Shown: piece after piece, positions 17,128 through 25,546 of the stretch | How the letters are laid out: each line of letters starts with the position of its first letter | Position numbering within the stretch: position 1 is the stretch's first letter | NCBI GenBank assembly: GCA_021776235.1 | Contig: JAJFGG010000096.1 | Location: 1 to 64,000 of the forward strand | Reading direction: 5' to 3' | DNA length: 64,000 bases | DNA from: Alphaproteobacteria bacterium | Lineage (GTDB): Bacteria > Pseudomonadota > Alphaproteobacteria > GCA-2731375 | Made by a program: the position numbers and the translations under genes | The notes under the pieces: generated by a model | What the model was told of the DNA's origin: nothing | Database searches by the model: none | What the model saw: only the letters and a program-made list of their open reading frames with translations

Positions 17128-18297
17128 TTATCCCGCCAGGCCGAGGCGGTTGGCGATGTTGTTTTTCTGCATGTTGGACGAGCCGCCGACGATGGGCATG
17201 CCGATCAGGTCGGTGACCGTCTGCATCATGTCGAATTCCTCGGACAGGCCATAGGCACCCAGAATACGCTGGCAGGCGAGGCCGATCTCGACGCCTGTAT
17301 CGCCGATGAACAGCTTTGCCATGCTGCTTTCGACCGAAGCCGGGCGGCCTTGATCGACCAGCCAGGCGGCATGGTAGAGCATGTGCCGGCAGGCCTCCAA
17401 CCGGGTCCGCGCCTGCACCAGTTCGTGGCGCACCGCCTGGTGGCCGCTGATCGGCTTGCCGAACTGCTGGCGTTGTTGGGCGTAGTCCCAGGCTTCCTCC
17501 ACCGCGGCCTGGGCCAGGCCGAAGGTCATGGCCGCGACTTCGACTTTTTCTACATCCAGCGAACGCCCGGCCAGATCCCGCCAGCCCCGGTTCCAGGCGT
17601 CGGGGCCGCCGAGGATATTTTCCACCGGCAGGCGCACGTCATCGAAATCGACATCGAAGCTGTGAGTGTAGATCAGATTCCGATGGGTCAGTTGCCGGCG
17701 CGTAATGCCGGGCGCATCGGTGGGCACCAGCAGCATGGAAAGGTTGCGGTATTTCTCGCCTTCAGGATCGGAATTGACAAGACAGAAAATGTAATCGGCC
17801 CAATCCGCTCCGGTGCACCAGCGTTTGGTGCCGTTGAGCACCACCGTGGCGCCACCGTCTTCCAGATGGGCGCGGGTCTTGACGCTGGCCAGATCGCCCC
17901 CCGTATCCGGTTCCGACAGGCCGTAGGCGAATTGCAGCTCTCCGGCGGCGATCTTGGGCAGCAAATCCGCCTTCTGTTTGGCCGAGCCGCTCTCGGAAAT
18001 ATTGCCGCCGCCGTAGAAGGCGCATTGGATATAGGGTCCGGCCAGGAACATGCCGGCCCGGCTCAACTCCTCGATCACGGCGGTGGCGGCGTACCAGTCC
18101 TGGCCCGCGCCGCCGAATTCCTCGGCCACGGTCAGACCGCAGACGCCCATTGCCGCCAGTTTGGCGAAGATATCGCGCGGCCAGGTTTGCGCCGCCTGCC
18201 ACTCGCGGCGTTTCTTGCGCGGTGTTTCCTGTTGATTGAAGCGGCGCAGAGCATCGCGCAGCATGGTGATGTGTTCCGGTTCGTCGGCGAAGTACAT
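17128..18297 (-). CDS. acyl-CoA dehydrogenase (EGT motif lost)
   Basis: Acyl-CoA dehydrogenase of 389 residues with the FAD motif FAYGLSEPDTGGDLASV, the WCTGADWADY segment and helical C-terminal domain. At the C-terminus the classical EGT motif reads VGGSSNMQKNNIANRLGL, so Gly replaces the usual catalytic Glu; some steroid-, isovaleryl- and branched-chain-type dehydrogenases place the base elsewhere. It is followed upstream on the same strand by the enoyl-CoA hydratase (12 bp) and shares a terminal position in the putative YihY-VOC-selenoprotein-hydratase-dehydrogenase string. Confidence 0.9.
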   Translation of the reverse strand: MYFADEPEHITMLRDALRRFNQQETPRKKRREWQAAQTWPRDIFAKLAAMGVCGLTVAEEFGGAGQDWYAATAVIEELSRAGMFLAGPYIQCAFYGGGNISESGSAKQKADLLPKIAAGELQFAYGLSEPDTGGDLASVKTRAHLEDGGATVVLNGTKRWCTGADWADYIFCLVNSDPEGEKYRNLSMLLVPTDAPGITRRQLTHRNLIYTHSFDVDFDDVRLPVENILGGPDAWNRGWRDLAGRSLDVEKVEVAAMTFGLAQAAVEEAWDYAQQRQQFGKPISGHQAVRHELVQARTRLEACRHMLYHAAWLVDQGRPASVESSMAKLFIGDTGVEIGLACQRILGAYGLSEEFDMMQTVTDLIGMPIVGGSSNMQKNNIANRLGLAG

Positions 18298-18309
18298 GGC
18301 CCGAATATC

Positions 18310-19101
18310 CTATTCACCGGTGTAGTTCGGAGCCCGCTTTTCAACAAAGGCGCTGACCGCTTCCTGGCGGTCCCGCGTGGAATTGGAGCTGATTTCGTAG
18401 GCGATTGCAGCATCCATCACCTTGTTGGCGATATCGCGTAGTACCAGATTGACCGCCGTTTTGGTCCAGCGCACGGCCCACCGCGGATTGGCGGTGATTT
18501 TGCCGACCATTTCATCAACCTTGGCATCCAGTTCATCCGCCGGTACGGCATAGTTGATCAGCCCCATGGCGGCGGCCTCTGAGGCGCGTAACATGTCGCC
18601 GGTCAACAGCATCTCCTTGGCCCGGGCAAAGCCGATCAGTTGCGGCCAGATGACCGCACCGCCATCGCCCGCGACCAGGCCGACCTTGACGTGCGGATCG
18701 CCGATCAAGGCCCTTTCATCGGCGATGATGACATCGCACAGCAGGGCGATGGAGGCGCCAAGACCCGCGGCGGCGCCGTTCAGGCGGCAAATGATGGGTT
18801 TCTCCAATTCCAGCAGGCCGTTGACGATGCGTTTGGCATCGGTGGTTATGCCGCGGAATTTGGCCGGATCGTCGATCATTTCCTGAAACCAGTCCATATC
18901 GCCGCCGGCGCAAAAGGCCCGGCCCGCGCCGGTCAGGACAATCAGGTCGCTGTCATCGTCGGACTGCACGGCGAAAAAGACCTGTGCCAGTTCCTCGTGC
19001 AATTCGAAGTCGACGGCGTTCATGGGGCCGGCGTCGATGGTGACCCACAGCACCCGGGCGCGCCGCTCAAACGTGAGGCGTTGGTATCTGTCAAAATCCA
19101 T
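18310..19101 (-). CDS. enoyl-CoA hydratase/isomerase family protein
   Basis: Crotonase-fold protein of 263 residues. The CoA-binding and oxyanion-hole segments are AFCAGGDMDWFQEM and LNGAAAGLGASIALLCDVII, and the second active-site loop reads KVGLVAGDGGAVIWPQLIG. The loop has Asp where many hydratases have the catalytic Glu or Gly-Gly, so hydration, isomerisation or another crotonase reaction cannot be distinguished. It lies 12 bp before the acyl-CoA dehydrogenase gene and 113 bp after the selenoprotein gene on the same strand. Confidence 0.9.
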   Translation of the reverse strand: MDFDRYQRLTFERRARVLWVTIDAGPMNAVDFELHEELAQVFFAVQSDDDSDLIVLTGAGRAFCAGGDMDWFQEMIDDPAKFRGITTDAKRIVNGLLELEKPIICRLNGAAAGLGASIALLCDVIIADERALIGDPHVKVGLVAGDGGAVIWPQLIGFARAKEMLLTGDMLRASEAAAMGLINYAVPADELDAKVDEMVGKITANPRWAVRWTKTAVNLVLRDIANKVMDAAIAYEISSNSTRDRQEAVSAFVEKRAPNYTGE

Positions 19102-19214
19102 TATCTGCTCTCCTGCCGTGCGGCTTTAAACCTAGCCGCATCCCGCCATTTAGGAAACGTGACATAGTGACCCTGGCCGGCCGGAGCGTAGGGCGTTCGG
19201 ATTTGCAGGCCGGA

Positions 19215-20141
19215 CTATTTGGCAGTGGCCTTTGGCGGTGGTTTGCGCCAGGCGAGCTCTTCTGCCCGCACCCGTTCAAATTCGGCGGCAGACATCTGAG
19301 CGACATTGAAAAAATCGAGCTTCCAGTCTGGATTATCGCTCCATCGTTCTGGCAGCTGCACAGTGGTCCGCGGCCCCGGTGCGCCTTCCAGCAGGCGCAG
19401 GGCAAGTTCCAACGTGGCGGCTTGGGACGCCTGGTCGTCCGGCCGTCCCGCCGGACAGCCCAGGGGAAAATCGCAAAACAGAAAACGCGGTACGCCGCAA
19501 TACTCGACGATATCCTTGGCGCAGCCCATGACGACGGTGGCAATGCCATTTGCTTCCAGGTAGTTGGCGATCAGACTCACGGTCTGATGGCAGACGGGTC
19601 ATATGGCCGCCAGGAGCGCTATATCGGTTTGGTCCTCGCGCAGCCGGGCCAGCAGTTCCGGGGCGTCCTTCTTCATGCTCAGACGATGGCTGTAGCGGGT
19701 CGGTACGCTGTGAAAGCGCGGCGTCACCGCGCCGATCCGCCCCGCCGCCGCCGCGTCGGCCAGCGCCGCCAGCGGCATGAAGGCGCCCTGATCCGCCGCC
19801 TTGGTATGAGCGCGGTCGTAATGCAGGTGCGAAATGCCCAGTTCCGGGGGGTCGCAACTGGATGCGGAATAGATCTCGTGCAGTGCCGCCGCCGGGTTCA
19901 TCGCGGCGCCGGCGCCCTGAGCACCCTTGCCCGGCCGGATCGGTGAGGCGGTGGTGATGACCGTAAAGCTGATCTTGTCGAGCGGTTTGTCGAGCGTCGT
20001 AAACGGCACTTCGGCCAGGTGCGCCCATTCGTAAGGTTTCGGGTACCCCATCGCCAGGTAATAGTCCCGGCTTCGGTCAATATAGGGTACCGGAACGTCA
20101 TGCGCCGCCGCGAAACCCAAGCCTCTGCCCATCGCTGCCAT
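19215..20141 (-). CDS. selenoprotein of the glycine/betaine/proline reductase B family
   Basis: A 308-residue protein whose frame is interrupted by TGA at 19601-19599 (codon 181) with full continuity on both sides. Reading it as selenocysteine gives A-I-U-P-V-C-H-Q, the UxxC redox motif of the PrdB/GrdB-like selenoprotein family. Ten bases after the TGA a hairpin (see the SECIS entry) fits bacterial SECIS rules. The start is ATG 20141, seven bases after GGAGGAG. Family members are reductases or redox proteins; in anaerobes GrdB and PrdB cleave glycine or D-proline, but free-living proteobacterial relatives have unknown substrates. It is upstream of the hydratase and dehydrogenase genes. SelA, SelB, SelC and SelD must be elsewhere in the genome. 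Confidence 0.88.
19570..19601 (-). promoter_or_regulatory. UGA(Sec) codon and bacterial SECIS hairpin
   Basis: On the minus strand, the TGA (19601-19599) is followed by 10 nt, then a perfect 7-bp stem ATCAGAC (19588-19582) / GTCTGAT (19576-19570) with the 5-nt loop CGTGA. The UGA-to-loop distance is 17 nt and a G lies within the first two loop bases. Both meet the published bSECIS rule (apical loop 16-37 nt from the UGA, G in the first two loop positions). Confidence 0.8.
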
Positions 20142-20236
20142 GCTGGTCTCCTCCGTGATCTTGGCGTTTTGCAAAGCCTAGCAGAATAAACCCGGCCTCG
20201 CCCGACCCCGTGCGAGCTCGCAGGGGTAATCGGAGG

Positions 20237-20626
20237 TCAGGCACCGTCCGGGGCCGGCCGTGGCCAGGCGGGGTCCTGGAAACATTGAATTTCAAGCTTG
20301 TATCCGTCCGGATCGCGCAGGAAGAAGTGATAGATGTTGAACTTCACGTTTTCACTGGGCGGCGCGTCGATCGCGGCCCCCTTGGCTTTCAGACGCCTGT
20401 ACCAGCCATCCACATCGTCACAGACCAGGGTCACGATGATGCCATCGGGCGTCGCCGAGCTTGACGGCCCGCATTCGCAGATGCCCAGGAAACCGTCCCG
20501 GCTGACCCTGAAGATTTGGCAAGCGCCCTGATCAAGTACCAGGGGCAGGCCGAGGACTTCCCGGTAGAAAGCGATGCTGCGTGCATAATTCACCGTATAG
20601 AGAAAGGTCACTTGCTGATCGAACAT
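20237..20626 (-). CDS. VOC/glyoxalase family protein
   Basis: A 129-residue vicinal-oxygen-chelate protein with two beta-alpha-beta-beta-beta modules: FLYTVNYARSIAFYREVLGL in the first half and HFFLRDPDGYKLEIQCF in the second, where the terminal Glu is a typical metal ligand. The family covers glyoxalase I, extradiol dioxygenases and antibiotic-binding proteins; no specific reaction can be assigned. It follows the YihY gene by 5 bp and precedes the selenoprotein gene by 95 bp on the same strand. Confidence 0.85.
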   Translation of the reverse strand: MFDQQVTFLYTVNYARSIAFYREVLGLPLVLDQGACQIFRVSRDGFLGICECGPSSSATPDGIIVTLVCDDVDGWYRRLKAKGAAIDAPPSENVKFNIYHFFLRDPDGYKLEIQCFQDPAWPRPAPDGA

Positions 20627-20631
20627 GTGGT

Positions 20632-22008
20632 CTAGGATCCTTCTTGGTCAATGGTCCCCTGCAAGGCCAGTTCTTTTACGGTTTTCCCGCCCAGGGCGGC
20701 GGCGGCGGCGGTTTCATATTCCCCCAGAATGGCATCGATACCTTCAGGCGCGGCAACACCAGCGTCGGGCAAATCCTTGCCGTCGCCACCATGGCGGGTT
20801 GCGGCAATAACTTCGTCCAGGGTCACGACTTCGAACGGGCGGGCTGGCAGGTAGGTTGGCGGCAGGTCGGCAGTCGCTTTGATCAGGCCGGCGTTTTCCA
20901 GTACGTCGAGCACACCCTGTACCATGTCATTGCGAATTGTCAGGTGCCGGGACAAGGCATCGGCCGACCAGGGCAGCTGTTGGGAATAATGATGCTGAGC
21001 GATCAGAGTGGTTAGGCTCAAGGCCAGCTTTTCCCCGGCCCGGTGGCTCAATTGCTCAGGCTCCTCACCGCGCAAATAGGTGGGGTATTGCACATAGAAG
21101 CCTATGTTGGCGCCAATCAGCAGGATCAACCAGCCCACATACAGCCAGATCATGAAAAATATCGGCGTCGCGAAGGTGGAATAGATGGCGGTGTATTTCG
21201 TCGAACCAATCACGAACGAGGCGAAGCCCCAGCCAAGCACGTTCCACATCAGGCCGGCCACAAGACCTCCGGTCAGGGCGGCTTGGGGCGTTACCTTGGT
21301 GTTCGGAATGAAGGCATACATAAAGCTGAAGGCGCCAGCGATCATCAGGAATGGAATCAGCTTGCCCGCCAGCCCAATCAGGCTGGCCAAAGGTTCGATC
21401 GCCGACAGGGTGCCGACAATGGACAGGGACGCAATCGAGGCGCTGATGCCGACGGCCGCGAAGATCAAGGCCGGTCCGATCACCAGCACGGAGAGATAAT
21501 CGCGAAAGCGCTGTCCCAGGCTGCGTTCCTGACTGACGTGCCAGACGGTGTTGAAGGCCCCCTCGATCTTTTGCATCAGCGAGATCACGGTATAGAACAG
21601 CAAGGCGAACCCGACCGAGCCCAAAACGCCAACCTTGACGTTGTCGACGAACTCAATGATCCGCTCTGAAATCTCAACACCTTGCGGGCCCAACGGCTCC
21701 AGCAGACCCAGTAACATGGGTTCTATCTGATTGTGAACGCCAAAGCCTTTCAGGATGGAGAAACTGATCGCCAGCAGAGGCACGAGGCCCAGCAGAGTGG
21801 TGTAGACTAGGCTCATGGCCCAAAGTGTTAGTTGTCCTTTGGCAAGATCACGGCTGATGGCGACGGCCATGCGCAGGGCCATGACCGGCCAGGCCCGCCA
21901 GCGGGTCATGCTGGTCAAGTCCGCCTGCCAGATCAGACGATTCAGGTTGCCGCTGAAAGCCGGCCAACCCCTGCTATTTTGCTCGTTCATCTCGTTATTA
22001 TAGAGCAT
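20632..22008 (-). CDS. YihY/BrkB family membrane protein
   Basis: Inner-membrane protein of 458 residues with six predicted transmembrane helices in the YihY/BrkB domain (for example LWAMSLVYTTLLGLVPLLAI and FASFVIGSTKYTAIYSTFA) and an extended cytoplasmic C-terminal region (from about residue 300) that looks like a winged-helix fold. The family was once called RNase BN in error; its real function is unsettled. Neighbours on the same strand are the VOC and selenoprotein genes, but a functional link is not evident. Confidence 0.9.
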   Translation of the reverse strand: MLYNNEMNEQNSRGWPAFSGNLNRLIWQADLTSMTRWRAWPVMALRMAVAISRDLAKGQLTLWAMSLVYTTLLGLVPLLAISFSILKGFGVHNQIEPMLLGLLEPLGPQGVEISERIIEFVDNVKVGVLGSVGFALLFYTVISLMQKIEGAFNTVWHVSQERSLGQRFRDYLSVLVIGPALIFAAVGISASIASLSIVGTLSAIEPLASLIGLAGKLIPFLMIAGAFSFMYAFIPNTKVTPQAALTGGLVAGLMWNVLGWGFASFVIGSTKYTAIYSTFATPIFFMIWLYVGWLILLIGANIGFYVQYPTYLRGEEPEQLSHRAGEKLALSLTTLIAQHHYSQQLPWSADALSRHLTIRNDMVQGVLDVLENAGLIKATADLPPTYLPARPFEVVTLDEVIAATRHGGDGKDLPDAGVAAPEGIDAILGEYETAAAAALGGKTVKELALQGTIDQEGS

Positions 22009-22039
22009 TCGCCACAGCAGCGAATGGCGCCGCAGGGCG

Positions 22040-22459
22040 CTATTTGCTAAAGCCGATGGCTGCGCGTGTTGTGACGTTAAGACCGCTCAGGCAATCGTGA
22101 GCCGCTCCGCCCTGGGCTCTGCAGGCCGGCACGTCCCGCAGCAGGATCCGCGATATGCCGTCACAGCGTCCTGTGTTCAGTAGAAAACCTGCAATCGTGG
22201 TGCGGCCGGCGGGCAACGGCGCAAGGTCAATCAACAGCCGGTCGAACAAAACGCCGGTGCCGTCAAACAGCACCAGGTCCAGGCGAAACCGGTCCAGGGT
22301 CGGGCCCGGTTTATTGCCGATCAATATCGTTGCCAAACAACCCTGAGGGCTGTCTTCCACTTTGTTAAGTTCAAGTTCAAGACCTGCGGCAGCGGCCGGG
22401 TGCGGCGTCAGCCAAAGAAAAACGGCCAACGGGATGGCCAAACAGGTGACGGCGCGCAT
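22040..22459 (-). CDS. hypothetical secreted protein
   Basis: A protein of about 139 residues with a Sec-type signal peptide (MRAVTCLAIPLAVFLWLTPHPAAAA). The mature part is a beta-rich domain (LELELNKVED, DRFRLDLVLFDGTGVLFDRLLIDLAPLPAG) resembling small secreted proteins found beside Tad or TRAP genes; four cysteines suggest disulfides. The first ATG of the open frame at 22489 would add 10 residues before the signal sequence, so 22459 is preferred. Function unknown. It runs on the same strand as the YihY gene, just upstream. Confidence 0.65.
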   Translation of the reverse strand: MRAVTCLAIPLAVFLWLTPHPAAAAGLELELNKVEDSPQGCLATILIGNKPGPTLDRFRLDLVLFDGTGVLFDRLLIDLAPLPAGRTTIAGFLLNTGRCDGISRILLRDVPACRAQGGAAHDCLSGLNVTTRAAIGFSK

Positions 22460-22685
22460 GGTTAGGTACCTGGTTCCAAAAATGAACAACGAAACTGTGA
22501 TACCTGCCTAGCCGATTGCACTACATGCGTGCAAGGTCTGTTTTGCCCGGCCAGATCATAGGGCGAGCTACCTCGTTCAAATCGTTGCTCCAACGCGGCA
22601 CGTCGCACCGTCGTGTCAATTCGGCGATTTGTTTCTCGAACGACAACACCTTGCCCTAACACCGCGCAACGATCCGCCTGCAAAT

Positions 22686-22943
22686 CTAATCGCCGCGGCA
22701 AATTAGGAATGTCAGTTCCGGACCCTGTGCCAATTCTTGGCTGCTGACTTCCAGCAATTCATGGCCCGCCGCCTGGCAATAGGCCGGGAAGTCGGCCGCG
22801 GCCGATGGATCGGTGCAATTTACCCGCAGTAAATCACCCGGCGCCATTGCCGCCAGGACCTTGCGCGCACGCAGAACCGGCAACGGGCAGATCAAGCCCC
22901 GCACATCCAATTCGGCCACGTTGTCGCTCATGTCTCCGCTCAT
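22686..22943 (-). CDS. TusA-like sulfur carrier protein
   Basis: Small SirA/TusA/YedF-family protein of about 85 residues. The motif LDVRGLICPLPVLRARKVL contains the CPxP motif whose Cys carries persulfide sulfur; a GDLLRV segment and the alpha-beta sandwich pattern follow. It relays sulfur in tRNA thiolation or in cytoplasmic sulfur oxidation. The start is uncertain: ATG 22943 or ATG 22931. It is divergent from ccdA and sits at the edge of a module of TauE, CcdA, ArsR and TIGR02186 genes, which favours a role in sulfur oxidation or transfer. Confidence 0.85.
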   Translation of the reverse strand: MSGDMSDNVAELDVRGLICPLPVLRARKVLAAMAPGDLLRVNCTDPSAAADFPAYCQAAGHELLEVSSQELAQGPELTFLICRGD

Positions 22944-23096
22944 GACGGCAGTGTAGCGCACTTTTGGGCTACGTAATATTAACGGCCATTGGCATAACAT
23001 CGTTGTGATCAGGCAAAATGCACGCCACCGTGTATTGGCATGGTAGCTTGCGGAAGACCATAATTGCTTCATGTTTATATTGGATAGGACGGGCCT

Positions 23097-23840
23097 ATGA
23101 ATGGCTTCGATATCAGCTATGCCGGCGCCTTGGGTGGCGGCGTATTGAGTTTCGTCTCACCCTGCGTGCTGCCGCTGGTGCCCGCCTATCTGTGTTTTTT
23201 GGGTGGCACCTCGCTGGAACAGCTTTCAGGTGAGAAGATCACGGACGCCGGCGCTGCGCGGCGGGTCATAATTTCGGCGATATTTTTTATCTTTGGGTTT
23301 TCCACTGTTTTCGTGGCTTTGGGGGCATCGGCCTCGGTCATCAGTAGCATCTTATTGCAGCATAAATTGATTCTAGGCCAGATCGCCGGCGTCGTTATCA
23401 TCATTTTCGGGCTGCATGTTGTCGGGCTGCTTCGTTTGCCGTTTCTCAATAGGGATGTGCGTCTGCATCTGGAAAACCGTCCTGCCAGCCTCGTCGGAGC
23501 CTACGTTCTGGGTCTGGCCTTCGCATTTGGCTGGACGCCTTGTATCGGCCCAATTCTGGCCACCGTCCTTTCGGTCGCCGCACGGGGAGATAGTCTCTGG
23601 TATGGCATTACCTTGCTTTCGGTATACGCCGCTGGGCTGGGAATCCCGTTTTTGCTGGCGGCTTTCCTTGCGGCTCCGTTTTTACGATGGATGCAACGAA
23701 TGCGCGGCCAAATGCGGCGTATAGAATTAGCGACCGGGGGGTTGCTGATTGTAACAGGATTGTTGTTTTTGTTTAATTCATTTGAGCTATTGGGATTCTG
23801 GTTGATAGAATTACTTCCCATTCTTGGTGAAATTGGGTGA
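23097..23840 (+). CDS. ccdA: cytochrome c biogenesis protein CcdA/DsbD-type membrane protein
   Basis: Six-helix membrane protein of 247 residues that carries reducing equivalents from cytoplasmic thioredoxin to the periplasm. The two redox cysteines lie in SFVSPCVLPLVPAYLCFLGG (helix 1) and FGWTPCIGPILATVLS (helix 4), as in CcdA. Periplasmic partners may be CcmG, thiol-disulfide exchange proteins or sulfur-oxidation proteins. It is the first plus-strand gene of the sulfur module, divergent from the TusA-like gene across 153 bp. Confidence 0.93.
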   Translation: MNGFDISYAGALGGGVLSFVSPCVLPLVPAYLCFLGGTSLEQLSGEKITDAGAARRVIISAIFFIFGFSTVFVALGASASVISSILLQHKLILGQIAGVVIIIFGLHVVGLLRLPFLNRDVRLHLENRPASLVGAYVLGLAFAFGWTPCIGPILATVLSVAARGDSLWYGITLLSVYAAGLGIPFLLAAFLAAPFLRWMQRMRGQMRRIELATGGLLIVTGLLFLFNSFELLGFWLIELLPILGEIG

Positions 23841-24017
23841 TATATATTCGAAAGTTTTTATATGCTGCTTTTTTCGTTGTTTTTATTCTGCCGATGCCTT
23901 AATCCTTATCAGATAGGTAATATTAACATATGCCATTGGGTGAGGGGTGTATTATCCTATTTGGGATAGACGCAGCAGTCGCGCTTCAACAGCGCTTTGT
24001 AATCGGGGAATTCTGTC

Positions 24018-24335
24018 ATGAATATTGGTGTGATACAGGCACAAGCATCGGGCGCTAGCCGCATTCTGAAAGCCATGGCAAATGAACGTCGTTTGATGAT
24101 TCTGTGTTATCTGAATGAAGGCGAACACAGCGTTGGCGAATTGGAAAAACTGGTTGGTATCAGCCAATCTGCGTTGTCGCAGCACTTGGCGCGCCTGCGC
24201 AATGATGGTCTTGTCATGCCGCGGCGCGAGGCGCAGAATATTTATTATTCTTTGTATGGCGAAGCGGCCCGGGCGATTATTCAATCGCTACATGATCTTA
24301 TGGCCGAAGATCGAAACGAGATGCTCGCCAGTTAG
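24018..24335 (+). CDS. ArsR/SmtB-type transcriptional regulator (BigR/SqrR-like)
   Basis: Winged-helix repressor of 105 residues. The recognition helix is HSVGELEKLVGISQSALSQH, followed by RLRNDGLVMPRREAQNIYYSLYG, a pattern nearly matching the sulfide/persulfide sensors BigR and SqrR. Those sense polysulfide through a Cys pair; here Cys30 (LMILCYLNEG) is kept but the C-terminal Cys position reads LHDLMA (Ala96), so sensing would have to work differently. It lies between ccdA and the tauE/TIGR02186 pair, its likely targets. Confidence 0.85.
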   Translation: MNIGVIQAQASGASRILKAMANERRLMILCYLNEGEHSVGELEKLVGISQSALSQHLARLRNDGLVMPRREAQNIYYSLYGEAARAIIQSLHDLMAEDRNEMLAS

Positions 24336-24511
24336 GGCTTCACGGGTCAGGTTTGCCGGGACCAATATCGGCGTCTTGAAGCAAGACGGCATGGCCGCAA
24401 CATTCGTGCTCTGGCTCTAATACGCCGCCTCGGTCTTTCTTTTTCTCAGGAACGTACAGGTATTGTTTGCCATAACTGGGCAAATTGCTGTATTCACCGG
24501 CTATCTCGTTG

Positions 24512-24546
24512 GGGCCGCTTCGGGCGAAGCGGGCCCTTTTCTTTTT
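24512..24546 (+). terminator. Rho-independent terminator after the ArsR gene
   Basis: A GC-rich hairpin, GGGCCGCTTC paired with GAAGCGGGCCC around a short GGGC loop (one bulge), is followed by CCTTTTCTTTTT on the plus strand. It lies 180 bp beyond the ArsR stop and 77 bp before the TauE start, so the exporter gene should have its own promoter. Confidence 0.75.
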
Positions 24547-24622
24547 GGGGACAAAATATGATCGGCTAACGCCCTTCGACCCTGCCGTCTATTTTATTGC
24601 CGCAAGTAAATGTGTCTGTTGT

Positions 24623-25546
24623 ATGCAGATCTATCTTCCGATTGCTGAACTGTCCGTTAACATCTTCCTGTTTCTTGGCATGGGAGCCGGTGTTGGCTTT
24701 CTTTCGGGTCTGTTCGGGGTTGGCGGCGGATTCTTGATGACTCCATTGTTGATTTTTGCCGGTATCCCGCCAGCAGTTGCCGTGGCGACGGAAGCCAACC
24801 AGATTGTCGCCTCTTCCGTTTCCGGTGCTCTCGCACATTGGCGCCGGGGCAATGTAGATATCAAGATGGGCGTGGTTTTACTGATTGGTGGCTTTATTGG
24901 TTCAACACTCGGGGTTTGGGTATTTGGTCTGTTGCGGGGGCTGGGCCAGATTGATCTGGTAATCCGGCTGTCTTACGTGGTGTTTCTGGGCATTATCGGC
25001 GCCTTAATGCTGGTCGAAAGCCTGCGGGCGATTTCACGCCAACGCAAACCGGGCGGCAAGCGGCGTAAATTGCATCAACACAATTGGTTGCACGGTTTAC
25101 CGTTCAAGATGCGCTTTCGCCGTTCGAAACTGTACATTTCGGCCCTGTTGCCCCTGGGGATTGGCGTGGTGGTTGGCATTCTGGCGGCCATCATGGGCGT
25201 CGGTGGCGGATTCATTATGGTCCCGGCGATGATCTATCTATTGGGCATGCCGACGGCGATGGTCGTAGGCACATCGTTGTTTCAGATTATATTCGTCACC
25301 GCGAACGTCACATTCCTGCAAGCCTGGCAGAACCAGACCGTCGATATATTTCTGGCGCTTTTGCTATTGACCGGCGGCGTGATCGGGGCCCAGTTCGGCA
25401 CCCGGGCCGGCGCCAAGCTGCCGGGAGAACAACTGCGCAGTATGCTGGCGCTCATTGTCCTGGGTGTCTGCGCCAGGCTGGCCTACGAATTGCTGGCCCG
25501 GCCGGACGACACATTCTCCATTGGTACGATGTTGGGGCACGGCTGA
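24623..25546 (+). CDS. TauE/SafE family sulfite/organosulfonate exporter
   Basis: Polytopic membrane protein of 307 residues with eight or so helices in two homologous halves. The paired signature loops GLFGVGGGFLMTPLLIFAG and AIMGVGGGFIMVPAMIYLLG define the TauE/SafE family, whose members export sulfite, sulfoacetate or related anions. ATG 24623 is chosen because it starts the first membrane segment; the open frame begins 46 codons upstream without family resemblance. It overlaps the TIGR02186 gene by one base (TGATG), implying translational coupling. Confidence 0.88.
   Translation: MQIYLPIAELSVNIFLFLGMGAGVGFLSGLFGVGGGFLMTPLLIFAGIPPAVAVATEANQIVASSVSGALAHWRRGNVDIKMGVVLLIGGFIGSTLGVWVFGLLRGLGQIDLVIRLSYVVFLGIIGALMLVESLRAISRQRKPGGKRRKLHQHNWLHGLPFKMRFRRSKLYISALLPLGIGVVVGILAAIMGVGGGFIMVPAMIYLLGMPTAMVVGTSLFQIIFVTANVTFLQAWQNQTVDIFLALLLLTGGVIGAQFGTRAGAKLPGEQLRSMLALIVLGVCARLAYELLARPDDTFSIGTMLGHG

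Noticed and set aside
22462-22701. 79-codon minus-strand ORF between TusA-like gene and the secreted protein
   Set aside because: Overlaps both neighbours, no family resemblance.
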